DNA of 64,000 bases from Actinernus sp. WN-2022 (lineage: Eukaryota; Cnidaria; Anthozoa; Actiniaria; Actinernidae). The stretch spans positions 36,537,867 to 36,601,866 of the forward strand of contig JAOWCC010001634.1 of NCBI GenBank assembly GCA_030867875.1, written 5' to 3'. The notes beneath the pieces were generated by a model that was given only the letters and a program-made list of their open reading frames with translations, did not search any database and was not told the DNA's origin. Each line of letters opens with the position of its first letter. Positions within the stretch are counted from its first letter, which is position 1. A program made the position numbers and the translations under genes. Below are positions 53,110 to 63,951 of the stretch, piece after piece.

Positions 53110-55080
53110 TACCTGGCGAATCACGGGGATCGGGTACTTCAGGAGAACTGGGATCGAACCCACTACCGGTACCACTATCGGATTTTTCCTCCTGCATCTG
53201 AGGTGCCTCCTTATCATTGAAGACTTTGCCTATTAAAGTATAAAGTTATTCTCAAATATGGCCTCCCGAAGCCCTCTTTATACTTTAAAGAATGAATTCT
53301 ACTTGCTCTTATGATTTAGGAATCCACTTTGCAATTGTTGTATCGGGATAGGCGAGTATACATAATCCCCTTTGCCATTAAATGTGCGATCATATGCTTC
53401 CCGCTTCTTAATGCACCTATCAATGGCCCCGGGCAGAGGTGGGGACTTTGTTCAAAAATTGTTTTTAGGTGTCAAAATTCCCGACCCACAGGCCAAATTA
53501 TACAGTCAAATGTCCCCACCCTGGGGTGGTCAGTTCCATTTGTCCCGAGCTTTTCTGTCAATCATCGTCCGCATTTGCAGCGCTTACTGATCCAGTTATC
53601 AATATTGAACTCTATTCGGCCAAGTGTGAACGTTTTTTAATATTTAATATTAACATTTGTCGACCTCTCCCTCGAGTGTTTGCACATCAGAAAACTACAA
53701 ATCTGCTTTACATACATGCAGACATTCCGAAAATGGCTCTAATCACTTAACTATTATAACAAACGTTCTGGTAACAATTCAACAAATTGAATATTGCTTC
53801 AGTAGCGCATTAAACAATAACTGTTTCTCTGGTACCATGTATCAATTCCTAACCATTTTCATCAATTATTATATTTTTGACAAAGTGATGGTTATGATAT
53901 GGACAAGAACGACTGACTAGTGGAGATATTAAAAACATACTTGTTACCACCGCTCTACGCACTTAATACACAAAAACGTGTGCTGCGTGTTATTTAGGCC
54001 AACGCATGCACAGTGATGCCATGACAGACATCCATCACAAGCTTATAGGCAGTAATTTATAGTGGAGACTAAAAAGTACTGATGGTCGATATAAAAAATA
54101 TAGTGATCAAGAACGAGCAAAGATGTACGTGACCACAAATAGGCACAATGAGTACAAAATTCCAAGAACTGAACTCGTGTACTCCTGTCAAAACTCAAAA
54201 TCACGCTATATTAAACGTAAAAGAACCGCTAAATGTGTGGGAAAAACAATCCTAAAAACTAAGAGGACTTGAAATTACTCTCAGATCGATAATTTACTTA
54301 TTTTATTGTGTCGATCTCGCGGATCAAACGTGACAAATGTTGTTTCATGATAGAAAAAGTAAAAAGTATAAACACACTGAACGCGACAAAACATTAACAT
54401 TAACATAATGTATATTTGGAATAATGAGTCATTCAAAGGACTATAAAACAAGGAGAAAAAACTCAAAAGACACCAAGTCGTTCACTGCACGTGTGTCGAG
54501 AACTCGGTCCCAGGTTTTTTCGACCTGTTCAAACTTACCCCACCCTCGGGCCGAGTCGGTCGTAATCCTTACCCTCGGGCAAGCAAAGTGAGTCAAAGTC
54601 CCCACCTCTGCCCGGGGTCCCCCGCCCCCGGCTTAACATTTATAGGTGCATAATGGCTGCATCGAAGAGAGTTTCGTAATTGGCATCAACGGCAATTTTT
54701 AGAGGAAGCGAGCTTCCTCTTCTTGTTTTAGATCATCACCCTCATACTCCATCAAACCGATGTTGATGGTCGTTTCAACAGGCTTTTTTGACTGTGACGA
54801 GCGTCGTTCGGTGGACTTCTTCGATGCGAAGAATTTGTAGGTTGGCAACGACCCCTGGCCCTGGAAGCGAGATTGCGTTGGAATACCAACCACTTTCTTC
54901 TTTGTGGGTTCGCCTAGCAGGGGATTAGGTGATCGTTTTTCGGCTGTTCGCGTCTGCCTCATCTTGCCACACGAGGGACAGAATACAAACGAATCCTCGA
55001 CAACACCTCCACAACATTAAACTGGCAGAACATCTTCGACAAAGATGGCTTTCATTAGTCTGTGTTCTTTCCCGCCTTCC
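53110..55080 (-). pseudogene. Zinc-ribbon / ubiquitin-like gene fragment inside transposon
   Basis: Reading the minus strand from 55035: CCGGVVEDSFVFCPSCGKMR is a zinc-ribbon (CC...CPSC). Next come EKRSPNPLLGEPTKKKVVGI, SRFQGQGSLPTYKFFASKKS and INIGLMEYEGDDLK (to 54705). After a one-base frame change, LPLKIAVDANYETLFDAAI runs to 54654, where a nested element intervenes. On its far side KKREAYDRTFNGKGDYV continues (about 53410-53360), then YKEGFGRPYLRITLYF (about 53285-53240) and, shifted again, a Ser/Pro/Asp-rich tail ending at CCAG|GTAATA near 53111. The order zinc-ribbon, basic linker, ubiquitin-like fold resembles the N-terminus of cnidarian HECT-type ligase-like multigene proteins (family recollection, not searched). 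It is broken by frameshifts and the insertion. Confidence 0.55.
53412..54650. mobile_element. Nested TAA-flanked DNA element
   Basis: The termini are TGCACCTATCAATG at the left and CATTTATAGGTGCA at the right. The inner GC-rich arms CCCCGGGCAGAGGTGGGGAC and GTCCCCACCTCTGCCCGGGG are exact inverted repeats. TAA flanks both sides (53409-53411 and 54651-54653). Removing the element and one TAA rejoins the host frame as LFDAAI-KKREAYDRTFNGK. The 3-bp TWA-type target suggests PIF/Harbinger. No transposase is recognised in the 1239 bp. Confidence 0.75.
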
Positions 55081-55134
55081 TAGGTGCAACTGGTAACCAA
55101 GCCTGAATATCCTCTTTGGTACCCAGACCTCCTT

Positions 55135-55370
55135 TTGCTCTTGTGCACTGAGATTTTCTTTTGTGCACTGAGATTTTCTTTTGTGCACTGAGATTTTCTT
55201 TTGTGAATCGAGATTTTCTTTTGTGAACCGAGATTAGTTTTGTACACTAAGAAACTGATTTGTGCACTAAGAGCGTTGTTTTGTGTACTGGAATGTTGTC
55301 TTGTGCACTGAGAAATAGTTTGATGCACTAAGAATGTTGTTTTGTGCACTGGAATATTGTTTTGTGCATT
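55135..55370 (-). repeat. Right terminal subrepeat array
   Basis: Units of TTTTGTGCACTGAGATTTTC with variants, the reverse of the left array at 51440-51630. There are about ten units. Confidence 0.85.
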
Positions 55371-55446
55371 GCGTGGATGGGCCACCGTATGTGGCTCCAA
55401 AAGTTCCTTAAGATAACTAGGCGCGATATTATTAACTACCTTGTAG

Positions 55447-56940
55447 GTACATACATACATACATAACTTTATTTTTACACTGACATTCCATCAATTACAA
55501 ATTGCTTTTCGTGAAAGCCGTGTTAAAAACTGTGTTTACAATAATAATGTTGAGGTGAATAAAATATATATACAATTAAGAGGAACAAATTAAGTACTTT
55601 ATATAAATGTAAAAATACTAAAGATATACATGTAAAGACTAAAACTCAAACGAGGTAAAGAGCAGGATCTTAAACTCATTGCGCTGTTCAGTAGGCAGTC
55701 ATGCAATGCAGCTCAACTAAATATATATAAAAGTGGTACAGGATCGAACTTACGAGACAGTGTAACATGCCTAGCTGCATTATTCAGAACATGCTGCAGG
55801 CACTGAATTAAATGCTTAGGTAGGCCATATAACAACGAAATGCACTGATCAAGCTTAGATGTGACGAAAGCGTGCACAAGAATCTTATAGTAGTGTCCAT
55901 ACTTAGAAACTTCCTTATTCTAGAAATATTCCTAATAGAATAAACTTTAGATTTACACATTTGAGTAATCTGCTTGTCTAATGTTAGTGTATTGTCCATA
56001 GGGCAGACAGGTACATCCATCACTTGAATGGTATCCAGACACGGAGCAAAAAAACGATTATCTCTGTTTTATCCTAATTAACTGGTCAGTTTAAGGGGAA
56101 CTGAACCCTAAAATCAACCCAATGTCTGTACAAACATATGCTCGAAATAAATAGTTTCTGCTATTTTATTTTTCTGTGTTCCGCGTCTATGAAGAGAAAA
56201 TCCGAATCCCTTACCCACAGCCTCCGCTATGTACAGACGGCTCAAGTCTTGTAATTTGTGACGTAGTATACCGCGAATAAATTAGTTTTGCCATGCTCTC
56301 CCCGACATTAAATAGAAGTACTAATGGCTTCTAATTGCTGACCATTGTGTTTTCTTTGTGCTGGAGGTGTGATCGTTCTTCCTCGGTATGTACGACGTAC
56401 GTTATGGGGGAATTTGCACTGAATTGAGCCGCCACACAATATAAAATCGAACTTGGAGACTAATTTTCTCCTCATAAACGCGCAACACAGAAAAATAAAG
56501 CAGCAGAACTTATTTCTTTTGAATACATCTTTGTAAAGACGTTGGGTTGATTTTAGGGTTCAGTTCCCCTTTATATATTTAAGATTATTACATATAGTAT
56601 CCATCTATCAATGTCTTAGAAACAAGCCTCCACCTTCATCCGCGAGCATGCTCTTGGTCGCCAATAATCGACGTCTTGAAACAAAAATAAATCTGAGTAT
56701 CAGCGTATAGATGGAAAGATACGCTATGATGCCTAATGATGTCCCCAAGCGGCGCTGTATAGAGTGAATACAAAAATGGGCCAAATACCGAGCACTGTCG
56801 AACCCCATGGTACAAGGTACGACTGGAGGAACGGTTGTTGCCAATAGATACAAAATGCTTACGCCCAGTGAGATAGGACTTTAAACCAACTTCATCTATT
56901 GCTCTACCTATACACAACGTGTTTAAGGTTATTTAAAATC
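55447..56940 (-). mobile_element. LINE copy with RT motifs and (TGTA)n tail
   Basis: On the minus strand: GLKSYLTGRKHFVSIGNNRS, YHGVRQCSVFGPFLYSLYTA (GVPQGSVLGP motif, decayed) and SVSFHLYADTQIYF (Y(A)DD palm with one D lost) at 56870-56665. After the MITE at 56094-56570 come LDKQITQMCKSKVYSIRNIS and RKFLSMDTTIRFL (56000-55870). The 3' end is a (TGTA)n run at about 55464-55447, which joins directly to the older split LINE. It is inactive, judging by frame breaks and the missing catalytic Asp. Confidence 0.75.
56094..56570. mobile_element. MITE with TTA target duplication
   Basis: The termini AGGGGAACTGAACCCTAAAA and TCAACCCAA match the right end TTGGGTTGATTTTAGGGTTC and AGTTCCCCT exactly in reverse. 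TTA flanks both sides (56091-56093 and 56571-56573). It is 477 bp, inserted in the LINE at 55447-56940. TTA duplication is typical of PIF/Harbinger MITEs. Confidence 0.82.
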
Positions 56941-57049
56941 GTTTTATTGATAAAATTTGAGAAATTAAACTACTTACAAATCATCTCTGCTGGTCTCAGT
57001 CCGTTTGGCCAATAAAAAAAGCAGTTAGAACAACCTTTGCGTCATAACC

Positions 57050-57700
57050 GAAGAGCCAATCAGAATACGTCATAGTTCAGCCTTTACCAGGATCTTCTCT
57101 CGCAGTAGCCGCCATCTTGGATATGACCGAGAGAAGACTGGGGACGAGGTTGGACTTACAGTTATGGTATCTTTTATTTGCACGCTGCGCATGCCAGTGA
57201 CGCAAACTATAAAACATTTTTTTTAAAGTATCGTTTTTAAGAAATTAAGGTCAATAAACTCGCCCCGGCTAAAAGTTCATAGAAATCGTTTTTTAAAATA
57301 CAATTTTTCTATTGGCAGAGTGTAAGTTTAGCATTTAATTAACTGCTAAAGTTTAAGTTTGTACAATACCGAACGTAAGTTTAGCATTTAATTAACGGCT
57401 AAAGTTTGGGTCAGTAATATAACAAGAGCCCATCTGGGCTTACACTCGGGCCACATGAGATTGAAGATCAAATACACTTTCATTTGAAATCCTCTTAGTA
57501 ATAACCAAAGTGAAGAATTATTAGCTGAATTTAGCAGTCTTTAGGAGTGGCCGGTAGCGCGGTGACTTTCATTCTCTGCTCCCCTAGTATATATGTAATT
57601 TAATATTTTTATTTTTCTCGTATGTTGACCTTTTAATAGAAACACTCTACTAACACACTGCATTTGAGCAGGCATATATTCATTGTTTTGAACCCGATAA
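57050..57700. other. No recognised gene; short direct repeat
   Basis: GTAAGTTTAGCATTTAATTA followed by AC(T/G)GCTAAAGTTT occurs twice (about 57323 and 57375). Confidence 0.5.
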
Positions 57701-57709
57701 TTAACCGTA

Positions 57710-59351
57710 CTACCGTACTTCATGGTCCCTTTCTTTAGTAGTGGGTTGTCGGTCAGGTGATTGTAAACTCTCGTCATTTAGCACAGAAAATGTATTCTGA
57801 TGAATAGGGATCGGGTTGTCATGTAAGAAAGATGGCTCTTGAACAAACTGATTCGTTGCTAAAGCTTTAGTAGGTTGGGTAGTCTCGGAACACTGGAGAC
57901 CTTGGTCTTTCATTGTCTTCTTTTTTGTATTCTTGACATTTTTTTTTAAGTTTGAAAGTCGGATCTCAGCTTTATTATAAATATCCGCTTTCAACTCGCC
58001 ATTTTCAACTTCTAGGTCAATAATATGTGATGACAGCATCTTGATTTCGGTCTTGTATATATTATCTTGCTGCACTAATTTGTCTTCCAAATGACTGAGT
58101 TTCGTTTTGATGTGACGAGAGTAAGAATTCATTACGTATACAGTTAGGTCAGCCTCCATGTTACAAATCAAGGTCATTAAATCAGCGAGAGAGTTCTTAT
58201 TGCGGGCTAACAAATATCCTCGTGAAGAATCTCAAGAATTCCGTCTCTTCCGGTTTGAATTTGACTCATGTGTTGGTTGCTTTTGGAGTTTCGAGGATAT
58301 GTTGATACAAAACTACAGGCTCTTGGGGTTTTTCATTGACTTGTGAACGTGCAGGCTCTGTAACTTGTTTTGTTTTCTTAGTATAACATAAAGTGTTAAA
58401 CATGTTCATGTTCTCAAGCATGTCGCGCGTGACCTCTGTTTCTTCATTCATCTGTAATCTGGGAAACTCTATCTTTGCCCATGCCTTGGCACATAACTAT
58501 TCCTGTTGTTAAGTAGACGTGGATGATTATAAGTAAAATCCTTCGACAGCTTGTACCGTTTCCGCTAGGTCAATATCCTCGCTGGAACGAAATAAGTTGA
58601 TCTCGATACTTCTGATCCAACTTACGGTAAATTTAAATCTCTGACAGTTTTTAAGAGACTCATAACATTGGTCTTGAAGTGCCTTCACCCAAAATAAGAT
58701 GTTCTCCTCGGATGTTTTAAATGCAGCACAGCGAGCCGATGGCTTATAGATTCCAATATATATTGGGCCATTCCATTTTATATGCACACCCCCCCTATTG
58801 AGGGATTCACTTCTATACCCCTTTGGATATAATTTTGGGCAACCCCCTCTGGATGTTTTTCTTTTTTTGGGGGGTCGCTGTTTCTCCAGACCCCCTTGGA
58901 TTGCCTTTCCACCCCTCTAGGATTTTCCCCTTTCCCCCCAAGGATATCCAAGTTCCTCAATAGGGGTGGGGCTGTTGGATATTATATCCTGGCTACCATC
59001 CAGGATATCCCTGGTGTGGATATCTACCCCTTTGGATATTTTACTCATCCCCATCTGGATGTTTGTCAGTTTTACCCCTCCCTCCCCCAAGGATATCCAA
59101 GTCCCTCAATAGGGGGGGTGTGCATATAAAATGGAATGGCCCATTTCTTTGGCTTCAGGTCATCGTACGTGTCGTATATAAAAGCACTGGCCATCTGGGT
59201 AAAAAACGCGGTCCTTCGGCTCCGACAATAGCGCCAGTTGAAATATCCTGAGCCTGTTGGAAGGCTTTCGCACGAGTGAAGTTAAATAAAACATTAAACT
59301 GGCTTACATTTGAGAGATTAGAGAGAAAGTTCCTCGCGGGTCTTCCGCCAT
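57710..59351 (-). pseudogene. Unidentified coiled-coil protein pseudogene
   Basis: From ATG at 59351 the minus strand encodes MAEDPRGTF, then (shifted) LSNVSQFNVLFNFTRAKAFQ and DISTGAIVGAEGPRFLP. It then reads (shifted) MASAFIYDTYDDLK up to a MITE at 58765-59142. Beyond it come YIGIYKPSARCAAFKTSEEN, ILFWVKALQDQCYESLKNCQ and SEDIDLAETVQAVEGFY (to 58530). MNEETEVTRDMLENMNMFNT follows (58451-58270), then a coiled coil, MEADLTVYVMNSYSRHIKTK through LEDKLVQQDNIYKTEIKMLS and LEVENGELKADIYNKAE, to TAA at about 57712. I cannot name the family. A retroelement ORF1 or a multi-copy coral gene are both possible. Several frameshifts and the insertion mean it is dead. Confidence 0.45.
58765..59142. mobile_element. 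MITE, GGGCCATTCCATTTTATATG termini, ATT flanks
   Basis: GGGCCATTCCATTTTATATG then CACACCCCCC at the left mirrors GGGGGGTGTGCATATAAAAT then GGAATGGCCC at the right. ATT flanks both sides (58762-58764 and 59143-59145). The inside repeats CCCTCAATAGGGG-type and CAAGGATATCCAAG motifs. It interrupts the pseudogene at 57710-59351. Confidence 0.78.
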
Positions 59352-59854
59352 CTTGTTTTACTGTATTAAATTATGTAAATAAATTAACCTGGCGATTGTT
59401 GCGTGACCAGCACAGTGCAATCTGATTGGTGTGAAGTTGACCTTTAACGCATGCGCAGAAATTTTGCGACACCCAACAAAAAAAAAAACGGCTTGCATTT
59501 TAAGACTCGGTGCTGCCACAGGCAGCCCGAGTAATAACATATTTTTCATTTAAGTTTTTTGACCTCGTGCTTATGCTAAACTTATTTTTTGTCTATATAT
59601 ACCGTTTACTGCGAAATTTGCATTCATATCAACACCCAGAAAGTTTGGATTCGTTATACGTCCGAGAAGTCAATGAATAGAAAGAAATTTTCCCAAAGTG
59701 ATATTTATTGTACCAGTCGTTGACCTTGAGGAAAAATTTGCCTGACTCCCCACTCCCCCAGGCAACACTTTGGGAGACTGGGGACTGGGCCAAGAAGTTT
59801 ATATATGGCTTCTGTAAAAATTATAGTTCTTAGAGTTTAAGATAATAACTTATA

Positions 59855-59937
59855 ATGGCAGCATCAGAAAGTGAAACTGAGACGATTCCACGGTCTGGTA
59901 AAGTGCAGACTGTACTTGGTCTTGTTTCTCCTGAAAG
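59855..59937 (+). CDS. PTER: PTER exon 1
   Basis: ATG in TATAATGG at 59855 starts MAASESETETIPRSGKVQTV, then LGLVSPE. Donor GAAAG|GTAAGG, phase 2. Upstream of it no splice acceptor is needed. Confidence 0.85.
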
Positions 59938-61272
59938 GTAAGGAATATAAAGCCGAGCGTTCTCCCGTTTTATCACTTAAGATTGGATCAAACTATAACT
60001 TGTGTATGAACAGAAAATATAAAAGAAACCCAATAAATTTCCACGTGTTCAAGAGAATAGAAATCTAAATTGTAAAGCGGGAACGCTAATTACTAGCAAG
60101 TACTGTTTATGAACCCGGGAATCGAATTTAAATGTTGCAGTCGATTGATTTCTGTGAGTTCGCTAATCGAATTTCTGTGAATTCGAAATTAGCGAACACA
60201 ATCGACCACAATGGAAAACCAATACTGAAAAAAACTTAATGAAAAGCCTATAAACGCTTAGCCTGTTAGCGTAATTAAGTACTAAGTAAACGCCGGACTG
60301 AAAGTAATACAGATGTATGGATCAGTTAGTGGAATATGGTTGAACTATAAGACTTTATAGGACTCCACGATAAACTATGAACGACTTCTGTGATGTGAAA
60401 TTGTTTCACGTCGTGGAGTATGGGTCAGATGGCGGGTGGAATTTGTGCTGGGCAAAATCTGAACTTACTATCTTTACTCTCTTGTTTCTTGGTAGCTTGG
60501 AAGAGAAACTCTGTTCATTTTTTATTGATCCGTGATACTTTGGCCTAATCAAATGAACGTATCTGTATAGTTTCTGTAGTTTGAATATGTGTTTAGAGCG
60601 GTTTGCGATTGAGTAGTGATTGCTTTGGTTTGCGTTTGCTTAGCTTTTCTACTGGCTGTGTTAAATGTTTCATAATTATAAGCCAATCAAGTTCTAAACT
60701 AAAACCAAACATTGTTTACATCTGTCACGCAATCTGTTCAACATGAGTCGACACTTTTCGCACTCAATTCTGTATCAGACACTGAATCATCCCTTTTTGA
60801 GATACAAGTCTCGCAAAAATTGAGAAGCAATGAGAGAAATGCCCCTCTAGAATGAACATACTCCTATAAGCAAGGTTTGGGGAGTTACGTTAATAATTGA
60901 CTCTCTCGGCAGTCGAAAATCACCACAGGATGCGATAAAAAGTGTTCTGGTGGAGTGTGCTGCTTTCGGGTTTGATTTTAATATTCAATTTTTTGGGAAT
61001 TGTGCCAGTGGTCGCTGCAATGAATTACACGAGGAAAGAGCGCTATTTCTGCAACAGCTAAATAGACTACGTCTTTCATTTCACAGAATTTTAAAAGAAA
61101 CAAGATGATAGGGTTATAGTATCGATATAAAGTGAAGAGTCTCGGACAGGCGTGAAAACGTTTTTGCGTCCTTCTAGTCTTAAGGAAGATATTTATTTGT
61201 TTACATCCGTGCGTTTATACTTGCTCTATCTATCTATCTATCTATCTATCTGTCTGTCTGTCTGTCTGTCTA

Positions 61273-61307
<35 letters not shown>

Positions 61308-61333
61308 GCCTGCCTGTCTGCCTGCCTGCCTGT

Positions 61334-61371
<38 letters not shown>

Positions 61372-63203
61372 TTAAGCCAGTAAGCTCGGACTTAAATATT
61401 TTCTGCAATTTCAGTACGTTTTTAATTCAAGTGTTGTATAAAGATGTTAGAATCTACTTCTCCTGGTTATTATTTTCAAGCCGAAAATTAAGACTTTTGG
61501 CGTATTAACTGTCTAGAAATTTGAAATAATCCTGCTCTCTTAAATATATCAACAATGATTGAAGTCAAGAATGACAACAACAGCAAAGAGCTATCATGTA
61601 TTTATGTTCTTTTGCTCGAGTGATCCGGGTGATCATGCGTAAATATGGAATGGAAACGTTGGGACTCGGGAATGGGGACGTTCGAAAGTGGAGACAGGGT
61701 AGACTGCGATGCAAGTTAAAATGCATCGGACAGAACTGGTAAATATAATAAGTAAAGTTTATTTTGACACAAGTTTATAGAATTAACGCTATATTTGAGC
61801 TATAAAACAAGCTAAGCCAAAATACGTTTGAAATCGTAGCCACAGGACGCGCAAAACCAATTCGGTGTTAAAACACCATTGCAAAATGTTGATTTACACT
61901 TTTAACAAAGTATCTTGAAACCAAAGTAAATATATCCTAGCATTGTATACCCGTATTTCTGGCACATATTTGATAAAAGAAAGCTGCAGAGAAAGGGGAA
62001 AAACTACAGACTGAAACTTGCCTGTGATTTGAGCACAAGCTATAGTCACGTGACGATCGCGTTTGGATGGACTACCAGTGCTGGTGCAACATCCTTCTTA
62101 TATCTTACTTAAGACTTACTTAGAATCCATAGACTCTTAGTCCTCTCCCTTACCAACTACACTACTGCGTCGCTTGTTGAACTCTTTGGTCCCAAAAGGA
62201 ATAACAATATATGAGCGGGATAACTATACACAACAGTCCAGCAAAACTCTTAATTACAAACAATAGAAACTATGCTTACATAAAACATACCTGCATGTAA
62301 TAATTAATGAGTAGTAGAAGATGTTTTATAATTTACTCGTGGACTGTGGATGTTTTATAATTTACTGTGGAACTATTAATGATAGTGATTTTCATGGCAT
62401 TACTGTTAAAATTTCAGTCTTGGCAAGACCTTGATGCACGAACATATCTTAGTGGACTATGCAAGAAATTTCGGCGCCCCATCTCACGGCACTGCGCGAT
62501 CACAAATTGGTGGCTTATCTCTTGACGAACAAATAACATTGTGGGAAGCTCCGCTGACCATGGAGAACTTAGGTCACGTCAAACACTACTTTAACCAGGT
62601 ACGGAAATATTCAATGCATAATAATTGAAAATAAGTCAAGCAAATTAAACCAAGAAAGTACATTGCAATTTGTGTCTTACAGTTGTTGAAGGGAAAGTCA
62701 AATGTGTCTTTTTTTCCAAGAGAAAATAGTTTTGTTCCTGATTAAGGTGGCATTTTAGTGCAACTACTGCATCCGGAGCCACTTAGACTACGAGAACCAA
62801 TCACATTGCAAAACGAAAACAAAACATTCCAACCTATGGTAACTTGAGCCAATCAGTGTTGATTACAAGACAATATAATTTCGACTTGCTCGAGCTTCGA
62901 TCCGGTAAAGGGCAAATTTGGTCGACTAGTTCTGAAGTCAAAGTCTTTCGAATGAAGAAAATCGCATGGACCAGTATAATAGGCTTTAGTCTTTGGAATG
63001 CTTTATTTTAGTTTTGCAATGTGTTTAGTTCTCGTTGTCTATGTAGCCCCGGTTTCAGTAGTCGCACTGTAAATAGTGCGTGCGTGTGTTTTCTTATTTT
63101 GGGTTTTTCTTTTTGTAGAACCGGGATAACATGGTCCTAGATAACGTTGATCTCATGGTCGATGAAGTTGGAGCGCTGAAGGCGTTCGGTGGTGGCACAA
63201 TAG
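59855..63203 (+). CDS. PTER: Phosphotriesterase-related protein (PTER), first three exons
   Basis: Exons 59855-59937, 62418-62598 and 63119-63203 join in phase (2, 0, then 1 at the last donor). They encode SGKVQTVLGLVSPESLGKTL, MHEHILVDYARNF and LVxxVGALKAFGGGTI-like text. The opening GKVQTVLG...LG.TL.HEH is the hallmark of PTER. H35 and H37 in MHEH are the first two metal ligands of the amidohydrolase TIM barrel. KAFGGGTI matches the KANGGG(A)LV strand of animal PTER. Vertebrate PTER hydrolyses N-acetyltaurine (established for mammals); the cnidarian substrate is inferred. The protein is normally about 350 residues, so roughly 115 are here and the rest is beyond 64000. Introns carry a microsatellite, a decayed signal-peptide exon copy and two MITEs. 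Confidence 0.88.
60937..61170 (+). pseudogene. Orphan signal-peptide exon, copy 2 (in PTER intron 1)
   Basis: GTGTTCTGGTGGAGTGTGCT, TTTCGGGTTTGATTTT, TTTCTGCAACAG, AAACAAGATGATAGGGTTA and AGAGTCTCGGACAGG align to 8565-8800. Here the ATG has become GTG, the leader is frameshifted and the splice donor reads CAGCTAAAT, so it is further decayed than copy 1. Confidence 0.55.
61227..61373. repeat. Compound tetranucleotide microsatellite (CTAT/CTGT/CTGC)n
   Basis: About 36 tetramer units, grading from CTAT through CTGT to CTGC. PTER intron 1. Confidence 0.92.
62418..62598 (+). CDS. PTER: PTER exon 2
   Basis: Acceptor AAAATTTCAG|. The first base completes Ser, then LGKTLMHEHILVDYARNFGA, LSLDEQITLWEAPLTMENLG and HVKHYFNQ. 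Donor CCAG|GTACGG, phase 0. Confidence 0.9.
63119..63203 (+). CDS. PTER: PTER exon 3
   Basis: Acceptor TTTTTCTTTTTGTAG|. It encodes NRDNMVLDNVDLMVDEVGAL, then KAFGGGTI. Donor ATAG|GTAACC is the least canonical of the three; phase 1. Confidence 0.82.
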
Positions 63204-63466
63204 GTAACCGACGCAGACAGACTCTGGCAAAGAGCTGTCAATAGCTCCAAACGTCAGCAATGACACAATTTCCCCTAACGATAGTACCTATAAAACAGGT
63301 AGAAAACCATATCACCAGACCTTACGACTGTTGTACCCAAATTTTACACCAAAAAGTTAAAAAGAAACATGTTGAAAACAGAGCCTTTTTACAGACATTT
63401 TTCATTGCCTGTTCTCTTAGTAATCATAGAAAGACGACATAAATTTTCAAAACTCAAGTGGAACAA

Positions 63467-63655
63467 TATAGCAGATTTCGTATGAGTGGGACAAACTACG
63501 GCATGTCCGTAACCGTGCTGTACCGTATTTCGGTAATTTGATTGGATCAGCAGGACAAAAATAATGGGAAACCATTTCAACGTCACGGCATGCCGTGCGG
63601 TAACCGTGCCGTAGTCAGTACTGTAGTTTGTCCCACTCATACGAAATCTGCTCTA
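63467..63655. mobile_element. MITE, CAGATTTCGTATGAGTGGGA termini
   Basis: GCAGATTTCGTATGAGTGGG followed by ACAAACTAC mirrors GTAGTTTGTCCCACTCATAC followed by GAAATCTGC. An inner pair, GGCATGTCCGTAACCG / CGGTAACCGTGCCG, also folds. 189 bp, in PTER intron 3. Confidence 0.8.
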
Positions 63656-63951
63656 GGGCTGTCTACACGAGAGGAGGTTAGCCGTGGCTTTTCTAAGCCG
63701 CAAACGTTCAATGGGTAAAAAAACTGAAGTTCGCAACTAACTGAAGCCACGACTTAGGCCCGATTCATGCGCCGAACCTAACTGATTAGATAAAAAACAG
63801 CCGCTTAGTTATATTTTATTTCAATTGCGTTCGGCGCATGAAAAGTTCGACGTTTCAAACGGGCCTGAATTACCCCTCGTATAAATAGCACATTTGGTGA
63901 ACTTCGCGACTTAGATAAGCCGCGGCTAACCTTCTGTTGTATAAATGGCCC
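63656..63951. mobile_element. MITE, adjacent, GGGCTGTCTACACGAGAGGA ends
   Basis: GGAGGTTAGCCGTGGCTTTT and CTAAGCCGC at the left mirror GATAAGCCGCGGCTAACCTT at the right. The inner arms AGGCCCGATTCATGCGCCGA / TTCGGCGCATGAA also pair. It abuts the previous MITE. Confidence 0.75.

Larger units (their letters stand above)
51421..55386. mobile_element. Composite foldback transposon with subrepeat-built inverted termini
   Basis: The termini are GGTGGCCCATACACGCAATG at the left and its reverse complement (with C for A) at the right. Both run into arrays of CAAAAGAAAATCTCAGTGCA, about 190-240 bp each, ending in GGTCTGGGTACCAAA and GCCTGGTTACCA blocks. It interrupts a LINE in codons for EPH(T/I). The flanks ATATGTGGCTTC (51409-51420) and GTATGTGGCTCC (55387-55398) match at 10 of 12 bases and may be an aged target duplication. 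No transposase is visible. The inside holds a palindrome (51733-52165), a captured gene fragment (53110-55080, minus) and a nested element (53412-54650). A Mutator-like or unclassified foldback family is possible. Confidence 0.72.

Noticed and set aside
61152..61508. Serine/cysteine/leucine repeat protein
   Set aside because: Translation of the CTGT/CTGC microsatellite.
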